From: Meloidogyne chitwoodi | Lineage: Eukaryota > Nematoda > Chromadorea > Rhabditida > Meloidogynidae | Direction of reading: 5' to 3' | Assembly: GCA_015183035.1 (NCBI GenBank) | Contig: JACZZP010000004.1 | Coordinates: 806,001-870,000 of the forward strand | Length of the DNA stretch: 64,000 nucleotides | Shown: positions 25,026 to 37,173 of the stretch, one piece after another | How the letters are laid out: every line of letters begins with the position of its first letter | Numbering within the stretch: position 1 is the stretch's first letter | Translations under genes and position numbers: made by a program | The notes under the pieces: generated by a model | What the model was told of the DNA's origin: nothing | The model's database searches: none | What the model saw: only the letters and a program-made list of their open reading frames with translations

Positions 25026-27137
25026 TTTTATTTTAAGAAAATTCTAAACACTTAAAAATAACAAAATATCAAACTTTTAAAATATTTTTGAATTATGTAT
25101 TGGGTGTGTTGCTAAATTTATCTCTTTTATTTGCTAGATATTTTAATTATATCCATTAGAGGATTGATGCTGGAAGATCTCGCACCTTAATTTAGATTAG
25201 GGAAATTTTTATGTAATTTAAGATTTTTGCCCTGTATCTGTTTTTGCAAAATATTCAAATTAGAAGAGTCTAGAAAATGCGAATTTACCTTTCTTTAATT
25301 ATAAGGAATTTTTAGTTACGTCAAAAGATTACTTTTAAAAGGTGGTTGTTATATATCATTTCTTAGAGCAGTTACTAACTGTTTTAATTATTATATTAAT
25401 ATTATTGAATTTTTAATGTTTAATATTTAAATATAAAATTTAAAGATAATTGATACTGTTATAAAAAAATGTAAATGAGAACTTTTAATTTTTTTAATAA
25501 ATTATTTCATTTATTTCATACATTTTATAATAATAATTATACATACATATATTAGTATTAAAAAAAAGTTAATTAAAAAATAATTACCTATATATTATTT
25601 TCTGTCTTTTATAACAAAAGAAGGGAAGTAAAATGGCAACAATATTTTTAAATAATACTTAGAATAAAATAAAATATTATTAATTTTTGTATTAATGTGA
25701 GAATAATAGTACATGTTGAACAAAATTTTAAAAATAAAATAAGATTCAATTGTTTATTTAATTTTTATCATTAAAAAAGTTTTTAGACAAGTCTTTTACG
25801 GTTTAAAAACACCTCCTGAATAAGAATATGAAGTCAAAAGATTACATTAAAGTAAATAATGTTAGGGTCAAAAAACAGATAGAGTCCGAATACTTTTCTG
25901 CCTCTAACTCTATGAGACTCAAATGTTCCCAAAATGTTAGTATATATTTTTCTGACCGTCAAAAAAAAGCATTTTTTTCTGTAGGCATTTTGTAAAAAAT
26001 TATAGGTTGTTAAGTCGGCTTCAATGCTATCTTAATTGTACTTTATTATACTGAAAATAAAATTATACTTTTTAAAAATATTAAAAATTTAAAACTTTTA
26101 TGAAGGAATATAAAATAAGTTTAAATAAATCAAAAGAAGTTTAGTGGTGTACATTTCTCCACCGGACAGGGAGTACAATCGAGGAACGTAGAGATACACA
26201 AGTGGGAACGGGAAGGGAGAAAAATAAATAAAAATGCCACGGGAGAGAGGGTAGGAACGGGGACCGTGTCCGGAAAATTCGTCAGTGATGAAGCGTCAGT
26301 AACAGTACAAAAAATTACAAGAAAAAACAAAAATGCATAAAAAACACAAAAATATGTGTAAAGCACAAAAATAAATAAAAAAACTTTTTTGTATTTCATG
26401 TATTTTTACTTAAAAATAAATTTTTTTGTTTTTCCAAATTATAAATTAAAAATCACAAAAATATATAAAAACGCAAATACATAAGAAATATAAATGTTTT
26501 TGTTTTTTTCATGTATTTTTATTTTTCCTATGATATTTGCTGTTATTGGTGCATCTTCCACTGACGCATTTTCGGAGTCAAAGGGACAAATCCTAATTAT
26601 ATTTATTTAAGATAAAATTGTATAATATTATTTTAAAGAAAACTAGTTAATTAATTGAAATTATCATAATAAATATTTATTCACAAATTTCTTACATCGT
26701 TTTCAGTTTTTCAATCAAAAGGCATACAATCGATTCGTTCTTGACTATAATTGTTAGTTGAATTTAATTAAAATTAATTAATAGGAACTTTTTTCAAATC
26801 TAGTTAAACAAATAAAGTGCTGAAATTGTTAATTTTAATTAAAAAAATTAATAATTAATCACAGGATAAATTTATGCTAAATTTATAAAAAGTTAAACAA
26901 AATATAAATTAATGCTTAATAATTTTTTTCCTTCATCTAATTAAATAAATTAATTTTTTATTCCCTATTTCCTCTTATAATAAAATTTTATTATATTTTA
27001 AATTTTTTAAAATAATTTAATTAAAGTTGTATAAACATAAAATGATATGTCTGATAATTTTTAAATAAATTTAAGTTTTATTTAAATTACTCAAAAATTA
27101 TTTATTAATTCACTTTAAAAATATATTTTTAATAAAA
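25026..27137. other. Intergenic between srt copy A and SCR3
   Basis: No exon could be supported. About 26130-26330 is a GC-richer repeat-like block. From about 27005 the sequence is the SCR-type promoter. Confidence 0.45.
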
Positions 27138-27956
27138 ATGTCAAGAACATTTATTTTTATTTCTTCATTATTTATATTAGTAATTATTTTTAACGAAATA
27201 AATTCTATTAATGGGTGCGCTAAATGTTTCGGTCTCGCATGTTGCGGAAACAAGTAATTTTATTTTAAAATTGGGTACTATTATTTATTGGGCCTCTATT
27301 CAGAAACTTTTATTAATAAAAGAATTTCATATCCTTTTTCTCTTGAGGAAACATATAAAAATTGTAGATAAAAATTGCTGACTCGTAACCGTAAAAAACA
27401 AGATTAATTTTAATTTTTTATAGAAAAATCAAAATTGTAAAAGAGATTTTAATAATTTAAACAAAACTTTTAAATTATTTTTTTTTATATTCTATAAAAA
27501 AATATTTAAAATATAATAAATATTTTTAATAATTATTAATTTAATTAAGATGCATTATAGATGCTAAATATTGCTGTGATGGTAAAAGGTTAATATTTTA
27601 AATAATAAAAAATATATAATTATAATTTAAATTATAATATTATCATAGCTTTTTGAATTTTAATTTTTAATTGTTTTTGAATTAAAAAAATTTAAAATTA
27701 AGTACTCGTGATAAAAAATGGCATTGTTGTGATGATGGGACAGGAAAGTAAATTTATAATTTTTAATAATATTTTTTATTCTCATTATTTTATTTTTATT
27801 TTTAATTTAAATAAATTAAATTAATTTAGTTCTTGCCCTAATGGACATGAATGCTGTGCTAATAAGTATGAAAATTAAAATATTAAATTGACTGTTTAAA
27901 ATTTAAGCCAGTGTTGCAATGAAGGTTATTCATGTAAAAATGGCAAATGCTTATAA
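27138..27956 (+). CDS. Small secreted cysteine-rich peptide, SCR family member 3
   Basis: Five exons: 27138-27253, 27550-27588, 27703-27747, 27830-27865 and 27908-27956 (94 residues; every intron phase 2). Signal peptide MSRTFIFISSLFILVIIFNE. Modules in order: CAKCFGLACC, CIIDAKYCC, a module that has lost its first Cys (STRDKKWHCC), SCPNGHECC, and QCCNEGYSCKNGKC. This is the member with the most CC doublets (five). The frame runs through sites that look like stops but are donors (AA|GTAATT, AA|GTAAAT). Confidence 0.78.
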
Positions 27957-28199
27957 TTTGTTAAGGTTAATATTAAGGCAAGGCTGACATTTATTTTTTA
28001 AAAAAAGTTATAATAAAATAATTTTATTATTATAACTAAATTTTAAATTATTTAAAATGTTGGCTAGGACAGAAAAATTAATTTTAAATTTTAAAAATAT
28101 TTTACAGATAAAAACAATATTAAATATTCAAAGATGCTAAGAATAATGTAATTTTGTAAAAATTAAATAAAATTAAATTTAAAAAATCTTTCTTCTTAT

Positions 28200-29473
28200 T
28201 AATTCTTTTCTTCTTTTAACACTATTTAGTTTTTATTTTTCATTAAATATTTAATAAATTAGATATAAATAATTAATATTTTAATAAATATAGTATTTTT
28301 TTAATTAAAATAATTTATTGGAATAACTAAAATATTTTATTATTTTAATATTCTTTTTACCAGACATGAACGAAACACCGATAAAAATTATTTTGCACGT
28401 AAATTTAAAATACTTGAAAATTCAATTTTTAAATATTAAAAATTAAAATTATTGACCAAAATTAATCTTTCTGCAAAATGAAAACACAATTAATTTCGTA
28501 ATTTTTCTTTTTTTTTAATTTAGAAAAAAATAAATTTTATCCAATAAAATAATCTTTGGATGTTTTTTTTTCTTTGTAAAAATTTAAATAATACTATTAT
28601 AATAACAATAAAATTATTTAACTGTTTTTATGAATAAATTCTATCAAATATTAATATTTAATATTTTATTATTTAATGTTATGAAATAAACATTTGTAAA
28701 TATTCAAATCGCCTATATTTACTATGCTGTAATTTATTTATTGCACACAATTGTACAAATTAATCCTAACACTTTTTTTTTATCATATGATATTTTTTTG
28801 CAAAAATTAACTTTAATTTTTTAGTATTTAAAACAATTGAAAATAACAATAATTATTTATATTATAGAGTTTATTTTTAAATTAATTTACCTTTTAAATT
28901 TCTTTCATAGTATAAATTGTTTGGTAGAATAGAATAATCTGGGAAAGGCCCAAACTTTAGCAAAACCACGCTAACATCCAAACCCTGATAAAATTGTTAT
29001 TTTTAATCACTAATACACTATACAAAAATGAATATCAAATACTTTTCATTTATTCTACGTTCCTTATTTGAGTATAAAGAAATTTAAACCACGAATAAAT
29101 CAACTTAAGTAAGATCTTTGTGAATGTAAGTATAGAAAATAAATTATCGGACTTCATGCTCTTCATTTCCATATAATGTTCATTTTGGTTGTCTTATATA
29201 GGCAATTCTTTCCTATATTTATATTAAATTTATAAAAAGTTCAACAAATAAAATTTAAATTTATTAATTCTTAATAATTTTTGAGCTTTCATTCAATTAC
29301 GTAAATTTTCCATTTCGCTTAAAATAAAATTTTTTATTTTATTTTTTTTAATATTTTAACTAAGTTATATAAAAATAAAATAAAAATTTTATAATTTTAT
29401 TAATAAATTTAAGGTCTATTTAAGCTGTTTAAACTTTATCAAATCAATTTAAAAATATATATTTTAAATAAAA
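28200..29473. repeat. Spacer duplicated with SCR genes (copy 1)
   Basis: About 28370-29150 matches about 32880-33610 in order, including TTATTTTGCACGTAAATTTA, TAAAATTGTTATTTTTAATC and ACAAAAATGAATATCAAATA-type words with small differences. It lies between SCR3 and SCR4 as the other copy lies between SCR5 and SCR6. No gene inside. Confidence 0.6.
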
Positions 29474-30123
29474 ATGTCAAAAACATTTATTTTGACTTCA
29501 TCATTATTTATATTAGTAATTATTTTTAATGAAATAAATTATATTAATGGGTGCTGGCAATGTTCAGATTATCCATGCTGCGGAACCTTGTAATTTTATT
29601 TTAAAATTGGGTACTTTTTGCACGTAGAGTTCGAAACTTTTTATCAGTAATATTGTTTAAAAGAATTATTTTAGAGGCATAAAATAGTCATCAAATTTAA
29701 AATAATCGAATAGTTTAGTGTCAATTTTTTAAAAATTAAAAACTAAAAAAAATAAAAAATTTGCAGCTGTTTTTTGATAAAAGCTGACAGAGACGGACAT
29801 ATTTCAAAATAAACACTTGAAATGATTTACATACTCTTTCTCTTTAGTAAACATACCTAAATGAATTATTGATAAAAAGCTTCATAAACGTGACTGAAAA
29901 AAATTTATATTCTAAAATCAGTAATTATTTAGGCAAAATTTTTAAATTTTTTACATAAAAAATATAAATATTTTTAATAATTATTAATTTAAAGTAAATG
30001 TTGCAATGAGAACGAAACTTGCTGTCACAAAAAGTAATTAAATTTTAAATATTACATGTTTATTTAAAATTCAGGTGTTGCAATGCAGGTTATGCATGTT
30101 CCAAAGATGGCCGTTGCATGTAA
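29474..30123 (+). CDS. Small secreted cysteine-rich peptide, SCR family member 4 (short)
   Basis: Three exons only: 29474-29589, 29995-30033 and 30075-30123 (67 residues, phase-2 introns). The signal exon is almost base-for-base that of SCR6, while the mature part is different: CWQCSDYPCC, KCCNENETCC, KCCNAGYACSKDGRC. Compared with SCR3 it lacks two internal modules but keeps the terminal CC..C..C exon. The 3' UTR intron/exon block follows. Confidence 0.75.
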
Positions 30124-30399
30124 TTTTTGAAAGTTGATTTGTATATCACTCTGACATTTATTTAATAAGTTATTTTAAGGAAATTAAACAAAAAAGTAAA
30201 GTTAATATAATAAAGTAATTTTATGAGTACAATTAGATTTTAAATTTTTAGTAATTGATGGCTTGGAAAAGAAAAATTAATTTTAAATTTTAAAAATATT
30301 TTACAGAAATAAACAAGGAAAGATCATTGATGCAAAAAATAGTGTACATTTCTCAAAACTGAAAAATTTTAAATTAAAAAATAATTCTTATTAAATTCT

Positions 30400-31551
30400 T
30401 TTTCTTAAACAATATGTAGTCTTTTATTTTATTTAAACTATTTTTAATATTTATTTACTAATTTAGTTTTCTAGATTCATATAATTTTTTAAACTCTAGC
30501 TTAACACGCGGAATCTGAGTTGTCGGGAAAATATTTATTTTATTATCTTTATGTTTTATTTATTTAATATTTATTTGGCCTAAGTGAGATGCAGCATTTT
30601 ATTAATTTTAAAAATTAAATAAATTTTTATTTTTAAAAAATAATAAATAAAATACATAGATTCAGAAACAGTATTAACATTTATATAAGCAGCAACGACA
30701 AAGACTGAACCACAAAATAATGATGAAATTACCATTAATATTATGTGAATTTTCTTTGAATTTTCTTTTTGACTGTACCTAGATATAATTAATTAATTTA
30801 AAATAATTTTTAAGTTCTCGAACTTTTCAATCAAAAGACATACAATTCGATTCATTTTCGACAATGAGTTGAAATCAGTGGTTGGAAGCTCGTACCAAAA
30901 TTCGTACTCGTACTCGTACTTTGGTACGAAGTACGAGGGAAAAAAATGACTAAAGTATGAGGTACGAGGCATAAGTACGAGCTCGTACTTAAGGTTTAAA
31001 TTTGCGCCAAATTTCTTTCTTTTTTTCAATGCAGAAATAAAATTTTCACCCCACCTTCTCACAGTTTATTTTTACAAGCGAGAAAAGAAAAGGAAAGTTT
31101 ATATAAAGTAATTTATATGTTTCTTTCATGCATCTATGGTTTAGTGGTTAGTGCGTTCGTCTTACGAGAACGAGCAAAATGTAAATTTCTGATTGAAATT
31201 TAATTATTTAAAATTAATAAATATAAATTTTTTAAATTTATTTAAAAAATTAATGATTAATCACATAATAAATTTATATTAAATTTAATAAAAAGTTAAA
31301 CAAACAAAATTTAAATTTATTAATGCTTAATAATTTTTGAGCTTTCATTCAATTACGTAAATTAATTTTTAATTGTCTATTTCCTCTTAAAATAAAATTT
31401 TAAATTTTTAAATATTTTAATTAAAGTTGTATAAATATAAAATAAAACGTTATATAATTTTTAATTAAATTTAAGGACTATTTAAATTACTCAAAAATTA
31501 GCTTATATATTTATTAAGTAATTCAATTTAAAAATATAATTTTAAATAAAA
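30400..31551. other. Intergenic with transposon end and tRNA-like piece
   Basis: No gene seen. 30876-31000 begins CAGTGGTTGGAA and continues with CGTACTCGTACTCGTACT-type repeats; it resembles one end of the element at 38775-39620. A tRNA-like fragment follows at 31129-31178, then the SCR promoter from about 31410. Confidence 0.45.
31129..31178 (+). tRNA. Truncated tRNA-like sequence
   Basis: ATGGTTTAGTGGTTAGTGCG followed by an anticodon-arm-like GTCTTACGAG resembles the 5' half of a tRNA. The B box is missing, so it is a fragment. Confidence 0.3.
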
Positions 31552-32189
31552 ATGTCAAAAATTATATTTCTTTCTATTTCATCACTATTTATATTAATTA
31601 TTATTTTAAACGAAATAAATTCTAAACCTTGGTATTCTAAACCTCTTAATTCTAAACCTAAGTATTCTAAAGCTACGACTTCTAAACCTTGGAATTCTAA
31701 CCCTTTGTATGTATGCGACAATCAGTGTAAATACGGATGCTGCGGAAACGAGTAATTTTAATTTAAAATTGGGTACTTTTCCTTTTGTAGCCACTAGTCC
31801 GAAATTTTTTATCGATGTTATGCAACTCTAATTTAAATTTAATATTTTAAATAATAAATTAATTATTTAATTTAAAAATTTATTAGCATATCTATATTTG
31901 ACTTTTAATATTTTAAATAAAAAAAAAATTAAAATTAAGGTGTCGTCCTGATGGCTACTATTGCTGTCCAGGCATTAATCAAAGGTAAATTTTATTTCTA
32001 ATTTTTTTATTATAATCATATTTTTATTAATTTAAATAAAATTGTTTTCAATTTATTTATTTATTAAATTAATTTAGTTCTTGTAAAATTGGAGATACTT
32101 GTTGTCCCCAAGGGTAAGTATATTTAAAATATTAAATTCTCTATTTAAAAATAAAATTCAGGTGTTGCCCAAAAAAGACTCGTGGATGA
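31552..32189 (+). CDS. Small secreted cysteine-rich peptide, SCR family member 5, with Ser-Lys-Pro repeat linker
   Basis: Four exons: 31552-31751, 31940-31984, 32078-32113 and 32162-32189 (102 residues, phase-2 introns). The signal peptide is like SCR2. Exon 1 is about 84 bases longer than in sister genes. The added codons make a pentad repeat linker (YSKPLNSKPKYSKATTSKP and one more unit) between the signal peptide and the Cys modules. These are CDNQCKYGCC, CRPDGYYCC, SCKIGDTCC and a short GCCPKKTRG end. The linker is basic and may act as a propeptide or spacer (inference). The only member with such an insert. Confidence 0.75.
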
Positions 32190-32399
32190 GGTAGCTAAAT
32201 AGTATTGCTATCCAAAATAAAAAGGTAAAGTTATAATAAAATAATTTTATTATTATAACTAAATTTTAATTTATTTAAAATGTTGGCTTGGGCAGAAAAA
32301 TTAATTTTAAATTTTAAAAATATTTTACAGATAAAAACAAAATTAAATAGTATTCAATGATGCTAAGAATAATCTAATTTTGTAAAAATTATAATACAT

Positions 32400-33963
32400 A
32401 AAATTAAATTTAAAAAATTATTCATCTTATTAGATTCTTTTCTATTTTTAACACTATTTAGGCTTTAATTTTTTTTAAATATTTAATAAAATAGATAATA
32501 TTTATAATTAATATTTTAATAAATATAAAATTTTTTTAATTAAATTAATTTATTGGAATAAGTAAATATTTTTGAATTGTTTTATAATTTTTTCAGTTCA
32601 AAACTTCCGTTTAAAAGCTACCAAAAATGCATTTTTACTATATTCTTTGCTTAAAATTTTAATTACAAATAATTATTTATATATTATACTATTTAAGTAA
32701 ATTATTAAAAATTAATAATTATTGTTTTCTTTTATATTTTGATTTCTACTAGAAACAACAAGATATAACAAATTTATGGATATTTTTTGTTTAATAAAAT
32801 AAATTAAATTTAAATTATAATACATATACATATTTGAGAACAAAAAACAAATTTCAATATTAATAATTAAAATTAAATTATTTTGCACGTAAATTTAAAA
32901 TGCTTGAAAATTCAATTTTTAAATATTAAAATTAAAAGTATTGGCCAAAATTAATCTTTCTCATGCAGAATGAACAAACAATTAATTTGGGTAATTTCAT
33001 TTTTTAAAATTTAGAAAGAAAATAAAAATAATAAATTTTATCCAATAAATTAATCTTTGGACGCTTTTTTACAAAAATTCAAATAATGCTTTTAATATTA
33101 AAATTAATTTACCTAACTGTTCTCTTTTATTTAAAGTTATGAAATAAACCTTACACATTTATAAATATTCAAATCTCTTATTTTTAAGTACTCAGCTGAA
33201 ATATTTATTTATTTATTGCACACAAATGTATTAATTCTAACACTTTTTTATCATATGATATTTTTGCAAAAATTAACTTCAATTTGTTTTATTGGTATTT
33301 AAAATAATTGAAAATAACAATAATTATTATATTTATATTATATAATTTATTTTAAATTAATTTACCTTTTAAATTTCTTTCATAGTAAAAATTGTTTGGT
33401 AGAATAGAATAATCTGGGAAAAGCAAAACTTTAGCAAAACAGTGCCAACCTCGATAAAATTGTTATTTTTAATCACTAATACACTTTCTAAAAATGAATA
33501 TCAAATACTTTTCCTTTATTTTCCTAGTTGATTAGTTAAGAAATTTCGAGCACTAATAAATCAAATTTAGAGCTTTGTGGAATGTAATTCTGGAAAATAA
33601 CGTACCTATTTGGCCCCATATTTCCCTATAATGTTCATTTAAGTAGCGGCAGTCCTTATCTAATTTTTATTTTAAAAAAATAAAAATTTAATTACCTAAT
33701 AAATTTATTTAAATTTAGAAAATGTTAAACAAACAAAATTTAAATTTATTAATAATTTTTTTAGCTTTCATTCATTTAATAAATTAAATTTTATTCCCTA
33801 TTCCTCTTAAAATAAAATTTTATATAGTATTTAAATATTTTAATTAAAGTTGTATAAATATAAAATGAAACGTTGTATAATTTTTAAATAAATTTAAGGT
33901 CTATTTAAATTACTCAAAAATTAGCTTATTAATTCAATTTAAAAATATATATTTTAAATAAAA
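32400..33963. repeat. Spacer duplicated with SCR genes (copy 2)
   Basis: About 32880-33610 is the second copy of the 28370-29150 spacer. The SCR6 promoter follows from about 33840 (TATAAATA at 33853-33860). No other gene seen. Confidence 0.55.
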
Positions 33964-36900
33964 ATGTCAAAAACATTTATTTTAACTTCATCATTATTTA
34001 TATTAGTAATTATTTTTAATGAAATAAATTCTATCAATGGAAAATGCGATATATGTTGGAAGGCTGGTACTAAATGCTGTGGAACAAAGTAATTTTATTT
34101 AAAATTTCGTACTGTTCCTTTTTGCAGCGTCGAGTCCGAAACTTTTTATCAATAATATTTCTTAAAAAATTATTTTAGAGGTATAAAATAGTCAGATTTA
34201 AGATAATCGAATGGATTGGTCGATTTTACAAAACTTAGTTATAAGCTAGATCTTTAGGTTATAGATTGGAATACACAATAACAAGCTTTGACTAGCAAAT
34301 GCTCTTTATTACAAAAAGAAAATAAAATAATAGTTGAGGGTAAAATAACAGAGATTAAGCTAGAATGAATGAACGAATAATAAGAATATGTCTATGCAAC
34401 TAATCTTTGATTCCCAGTCTAGGGGAAGACTTTGCCTTTTATAGTATCATACATTTAACACAGTGTTGCCATATGTGCGGATTTATCCTCATTTTGAGGA
34501 TTTTAAGAACGAAGAGGATTTTTTTTTGAAAATGAGGATTTGCGGATTTTTGCGGATTTTTGATGTTTTTTGAGGATTTTTGAGGATTTTTGATATTTTT
34601 GATGTTTTTTCAGAATTTAATTAAAAATTGCTATTTTGGGTAAATTTTGCAACTAGAGTACAAAAATTTCCAAAATTTTTCGCCTGCGGCGCTGAAAAGT
34701 TAAATTTTGGTTAACTAGAGTACATTAGATCTCCAAAATTTTTCGAGGTCAACCCAAAAGATTCAATCAATTGGGCCAATCACTAAACGAAAGTAATAAA
34801 ATACTCCCAATAGATCCAAGTTTGTGCAATACCAACTAGTTGTAATATATTTGACAAATTAGCAATTGGACTAATTAGTTGAACGATCTTTTGGGTTTCG
34901 ATCTTCTGGATTAGAGCAATTTTTCGCCTGCGGCGCGAAAAATCACTAACCCAAGTGAAGGTTAATTACGATTTTTCCTGCACAGAATTTTACAAGATGA
35001 TTATTTCCAATAATAAATTGTTAAAATCCATTGTTAATAGCGAAAAATATGAACATTAATAAAGAATTTCTATTATAATAAACATTTTTATTATTTGCGA
35101 ATTTTTGCCCAAAAATGAGGATTTTTTCCGATAAATTTGCGGATTTTTCATTTTTTCATCTGGCAACACAGCTTTAACAGAATAAGTGGAGTGCGTGTTG
35201 TTCGTGCTATCTGAATTAGAATTAGGCCCTATTCCTTATTTGTCCCTAAAGACCGAGCGTCGGGTTGATCAGGCCCTTCGCCGGCACTCAATTATACACA
35301 AGCCATACCGGTATGCTTTTATTCAGTGGGGGTAAATTATACAATTATAAGAATGACTAACTGGGAACTGATTAATGGGGATCACAATATACATTAAATA
35401 GGGGAAACATATAAACATATATGACTAAGCAATAGTGGGAAAGAGCATGAAAGTAAGAGATTAATAATAGAGATGGTTCTGCGACTTTTGCGCCGGGGAC
35501 TTTTGCGCCGCGACTTTTGCGCCGGAGACTTTTGCGCCGAAGACTTTTGCGCCGCGACTTTTGCGCCGGACGACATTTGCGCCGGAGACTTTTGCGCCGG
35601 GGACTTTTGCGACGCGACTTTTGCGCCGCTATTAAATTTAAAAAAAAAATAAAATATTTATTAAAAATTAAACGTTAACATTTATTATAAAAATAGTATC
35701 AGCTAAGTTTTCATAAGCTAACAGTCTATAAACTAATTACCCCAGTCATAAATACCTTTGGTAGTTAACGATAGGATAATGCGTGTAAATGAGATATCCA
35801 CATCTGATCATTAACATTATTTGGTCTACTCAAAAGATGGCATACTTAAAGAAGTCCATAGATCACAAAAAATATGCCCAATCTGCTTTTATATTCTCTA
35901 ACAAACGAAAAACGTCTAGATCTGTTCATTTGTGACAATTAGAAAATAATTGAGTTTTTAAATTAAATTAGGTTTATTAAATGTTACAAATAAAAATGTT
36001 AAATATAAAATTTATTGTTAGTTTAATTTTAATTTTTAATAAATATTTTATTTTTTTTTTAATTAATAGCGGCGCAAAAGTCGCGTCGCAAAAGTCCCCG
36101 GCGCAAATGTCGTCCGGCGCAAAAGTCGCGGCGCAAATGTCGTCCGGCGCAAAAGTCGCGGCGCAAAAGTCTTCGGCGCAAAAGTCTCCGGCGCAAAAGT
36201 AGCGGCGCAAACGTCGCGGCGCAAAAGTCCCCGGCGCAAAAGTCGGTTTACCATAGAGATAATGAAATGGCTAGGAAAAGGAAATGGATATAAAATGCTC
36301 TTTCATCCTGGGGTCCTTTTGGGCGCAGGATTAGGCTTCTGCCTTACAACAGCTTAAAAATTCAAAAATTCGCATTTGTTTTTTAATAAATTCGACAGAG
36401 CTGAAATTACTTCAAAATAAACACGAAGTGCTTTACACCTCTTTCTATTTATGAAATATTTATGTAAATTGCGGAAAAAAAGTTTCAGAAACGTGAATGA
36501 AAAAAAAAAAATTTGATTTTTATAGAAAAATTAAATTTTGTGAAATAGATTTTAGTGACTTAATATTCATATTGCTAAAATGCAGAGATTATTTTGCAAT
36601 TTTTTATATAAAAAAATATTAAAATATTTTAATATTATTTAATAATTATTAATTTAATTAAGATGCTGTTTCTCTGATCATTGCTGTGGCAAAAAAACGT
36701 TAATATTTTAATATAATCTCTATTAGATCGACTCCCTCTAATAAACCGATCTCCTTTTTTCTTATGTTTTAGCGCAGTTTTTTCTTAATTTTAGTTCAAA
36801 TCCTCGATGTCGTCCAAATAATTATGTTTGCTGTAGTGAAAATACTTCAGAGTAAATTTATAATTATTTTTTATTCCAATCATAGATTTTTAATTTAATA

Positions 36901-37074
36901 AAATAATTTTATTTTCAATTTATTTAATTATCCAAAATTAAATTAATTTAGATATTGCGATAATAAAACTCAGGAATGCCATGGCGACGATGGGTAAGTT
37001 AATTTAAAATATTAAATTTTCTATTTAAAATATTAAATTTATTTAGTTGTTTCCCGAAAGATGGTAATTTTTAA
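33964..37074 (+). CDS. Small secreted cysteine-rich peptide, SCR family member 6, with transposon-filled intron
   Basis: Five exons: 33964-34088, 36663-36698, 36795-36851, 36952-36993 and 37047-37074 (95 residues; all introns phase 2). The signal exon nearly equals that of SCR4. Modules: CDICWKAGTKCC, KCCFSDHCC, a 57-base exon with RCRPNNYVCC, YCDNKTQEC, and a short GCFPKDGNF end. Intron 1 is about 2.6 kb instead of 0.3-0.5 kb because of nested insertions at about 34230-36360. The shared 3' UTR block lies at 38145-38240, pushed away by another element. If the long intron splices normally the gene is intact. Confidence 0.7.
34460..35172. mobile_element. Non-autonomous DNA element, 713 bp
   Basis: Ends ACAGTGTTGCCA and, inverted, GCTGTGTTGCCA. 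Flanked on both sides by TTTAAC (34454-34459, 35173-35178). The subterminal parts are repeats of GAGGATTTTTGCGGATTTTT type in inverted orientation. Contains two copies of the CGCCTGCGGCGC motif. No protein. Confidence 0.6.
35475..36252. mobile_element. hAT-like foldback element with GGCGCAAAAGT arrays
   Basis: Perfect 8-bp target duplication ATAGAGAT at 35467-35474 and 36253-36260. The two arms are tandem arrays of a 13-15 base unit (GCGACTTTTGCGCC on the left, GGCGCAAAAGTCGC on the right), about 155 bases and 180 bases, followed inward by inverted AT-rich parts (AATAAAATATTTATTAAAAA). The unit varies at two or three positions (CC, CG, CTT, TCC between GT and GG). Short frames read through the arrays are artefacts of the repeat. 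Confidence 0.7.
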
Positions 37075-37173
37075 AGTTAATGTGTATGCCAGGTTGACAT
37101 TTATTTAAAAACTTGGTACTATGTATTATCTATACCCACCAACTTAAAAAGTTATTATTTAAATTTATTGATA

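Larger units (their letters stand above)
34230..36360. mobile_element. Composite insertion in intron 1 of SCR6
   Basis: Alignment by eye with intron 1 of SCR1, SCR2 and SCR4 shows the conserved intron running up to ATGGATTGGTCGATTTTA (about 34228) and resuming at about 36361 (ATTCGCATTTGTTTTT, then GACAGAGC). Everything between is extra. It contains two complete smaller elements (34460-35172, 35475-36252) inside unidentified host sequence of moderate GC content. No open frame resembles a transposase or reverse transcriptase. Confidence 0.6.

Noticed and set aside
26130..26399. 89-codon minus-strand frame starting with a hydrophobic stretch
   Set aside because: No splice context, no homologous family recognised, and it crosses a GC-richer repeat-like block; insufficient support.
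30793..31062. 89-codon minus-strand frame with Tyr-Glu-Tyr-Glu repeats
   Set aside because: Comes from the GTACTCGTACTC repeat of a transposon end.
35977..36254. Overlapping open frames on both strands (60-77 codons) in the GGCGCAAAAGT arrays
   Set aside because: They exist because the repeat unit lacks stop codons in several frames; no start context, splice signals or domain.
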